Assembly (NCBI GenBank): GCA_007118795.1
Contig: SKQX01000098.1
Location: forward strand, 1 to 14,713
Source: Thermoflexales bacterium
GTDB lineage: Bacteria > Chloroflexota > Anaerolineae > B4-G1
DNA length: 14,713 bases
Direction: 5' to 3'
A program made the translations under genes and the position numbers. Position 1 is the first letter of the stretch. Each line of letters opens with the position of its first letter. Positions 13,699-14,713 of this stretch are shown piece after piece. The notes beneath the pieces are model-generated. The model had not been told where the DNA came from. It was given only the letters and a program-made list of their open reading frames with translations, and did no database searches.

Positions 13699-14481
13699 AT
13701 GAAGCGAACGACGATCTTGATACCGGCAGCGCTGCTGGTGGCAGGGCTCTCCCTGGTCATCGCCCGCGCGGGGACCCTCGAGCTGCAGATCGACACCGCG
13801 CCGGCGGCCGAGGCCACCATTGCTGCGTTGGAAGAGGAGAGATCGAGGCTGGTCACCGAGGTGGCGCACCAGCGGGCGGAGCTGGGCTTCCTCTGCCCAC
13901 CCGCCTCATCGCCAGCGCAGTGGCAATGCGGGAAGTGCCTAAGGGGTTGGGCCCGCTTCTGTTCACCCATCTCCTCGTCTGAAGTAGAATCACAGTGCCA
14001 CGAGGATCTCGACTAAGGATTCGCCGTGGCGCATCCCACAAGCTGGGAAGTCCAGATCTCGATAAACGAGACTTCCTCTGCAGATCCGGTAGTGATCATG
14101 AGACGCCACGAGATTGGCGGACCTGAGGGCGCCGTCGATCTGGATATCTGGCCCAAATCCGAGCCAGGTCTCGCGGCGTGGTTGGAGCAGATGAACAGGA
14201 TCAGTGGATCGGGGCTGCACCCGTTGATCGAGCCCAACGGCACGGTGGGTGGGCATCCGGCTGTCTTCTATGTTATGGACCCGGAAAGCCATCATAGCAT
14301 GATTACCGTCTTATTTAGCGACGGCACGCACGTCTACTGATTCTGGCATACGATGTCCTGTCACGAAGGAGGTCTTGCGACCGTACGCGGGATGCTCAAC
14401 TCTACCCGTTTCTCGCCGGTACCGATCTCGGCCGAAATCCCGGATGATGTCTGGGAGCAGGCCCTGCGCATTTGTGAATGA
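13699..14481 (+). pseudogene. Secreted or anchored protein of unknown function, two nonsense codons
   Basis: ATG 13699 follows GGAGG by 6 bases. The N-terminus MKRTTILIPAALLVAGLSLV is a signal peptide or anchor, followed by a short coiled stretch (AAEATIAALEEERSRLVTEV). TAA stops it at 14014-14016, but the same frame continues as GFAVAHPTSWEVQISINETS, VVIMRRHEIGGPEGAVDLDI, ...HPAVFYVMDPESHHSMITVL, FSDGTHVY, then TGA at 14338-14340, and again in frame FWHTMSCHEGGLATVRGMLN, FSPVPISAEIPDDVWEQALR to TGA at 14479. The stops are one change from natural residues: TAA from a Tyr codon in the common D-Y-G-F context, TGA from CGA Arg. The part around residues 65-105 is cysteine/serine-rich and may hide compensating indels. 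It sits behind the two-component genes and may once have been their target. Alternatively, 13699-14016 and 14026-14340 are short separate genes, which is less likely. Confidence 0.65.
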
Positions 14482-14491
14482 AGGCTCGTGA

Positions 14492-14689
14492 CGGCGGTCT
14501 GACGTGGCCCGCAGGGTGCGCCCTCACTGTCCACAGACTGCCACGTTGGTGCTGGCGGGCCACGACACCGACGCCTTCCTGGCAGAGATGGTGGCAGCGC
14601 GGGCAGCAGGGTTCATCCCCAAGGACGCGGAGCCGGCACGGCTTCTCACAGAGATCCGACGTGCCGCGTCCGGTAACGCGCCCTATTGA
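14492..14689 (+). pseudogene. NarL/FixJ-type response regulator, receiver-domain fragment
   Basis: The frame reads VARRVRPHCPQTATLVLAGH, DTDAFLAEMVAARAAGFIPK and DAEPARLLTEIRRAASGNAP, then Y and TGA. This is the second half of a receiver domain: the T/S strand, the lysine in GFIPKD (equivalent to the conserved receiver Lys), and the last helix. The first half with the phospho-acceptor Asp is missing (an in-frame TGA lies at 14489-14491), and no LuxR-type helix-turn-helix follows before the window ends 24 bases later. GTG 14504 could start a 61-residue protein, but no ribosome site is evident. Most likely dead debris. Confidence 0.6.
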
Positions 14690-14713
14690 TAGAATCGGCG
14701 AATGACGTATGTC

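Noticed and set aside
5766..14481. Recoding of stop codons (readthrough or reassignment) as explanation for the in-frame stops
   Set aside because: TAA, TAG and TGA all occur as internal stops, and frameshifts and truncations are also common, so ordinary gene decay fits better.

Overview
The window looks like chromosome from a GC-rich bacterium, most likely a member of the Chloroflexota (inferred). Reasons are the Gram-positive-type LexA operators (GAAC-N4-GTTC), the adjacent lexA-recA-ftsK-like genes, and a style of flanking DNA (bacterial-PH membrane proteins, DnaC-like loaders, IS21-type IstB, AACCTGC-type repeats) that I associate with Anaerolineae-like genomes. No rRNA, tRNA or CRISPR array was seen.

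Layout. (1) 1-2199, minus strand: an operon of rfbD (dTDP-4-dehydrorhamnose reductase) overlapping by 11 bases a GPH-family sugar:cation symporter that runs off the left edge. (2) 2250-6504, plus strand: an SOS module. lexA has a near-perfect sigma70 promoter with a LexA box inside its spacer and ends in a strong terminator. recA has its own promoter with a second LexA box just downstream of the predicted start point. After recA, without a visible terminator, come a soluble FtsK/SpoIIIE-type motor with no membrane domain and a small protein with two predicted membrane helices. Between those two lies a decayed copy of the motor's C-terminus, made by an imperfect ~305 bp tandem duplication.

(3) 6505-11850: mostly gene debris. 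In order: a 46-bp hairpin-bearing repeat pair; a bacterial-PH membrane protein gene cut by an in-frame TAA; a two-helix membrane protein gene cut by TAG; an ABC-F ATPase with a one-base deletion inside Walker A; a short uvrA start abutting, head to head, a dnaC-like fragment; an intact VapC-type toxin with its antitoxin; the first ~50 codons of a spermidine-synthase-like membrane protein; and a frameshifted IS21-family element (istA tail plus istB).

(4) 11922-14713, plus strand: an OmpR-type response regulator and a membrane histidine kinase whose N-terminus appears frameshifted. A promoter region follows with three TTAC motifs spaced exactly 21 bp apart, then a secreted-protein gene with two nonsense codons and a receiver-domain scrap of a NarL-type regulator.

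Intact, probably working genes are the sugar operon, lexA-recA-ftsK-like with the two-helix gene, the toxin-antitoxin pair, and the response regulator; the kinase is uncertain. The most interesting functional idea is an SOS-inducible recA operon carrying a split DNA translocase, with a soluble motor and a separate small membrane protein. The most interesting evolutionary signal is the dense, mosaic gene decay beside it.
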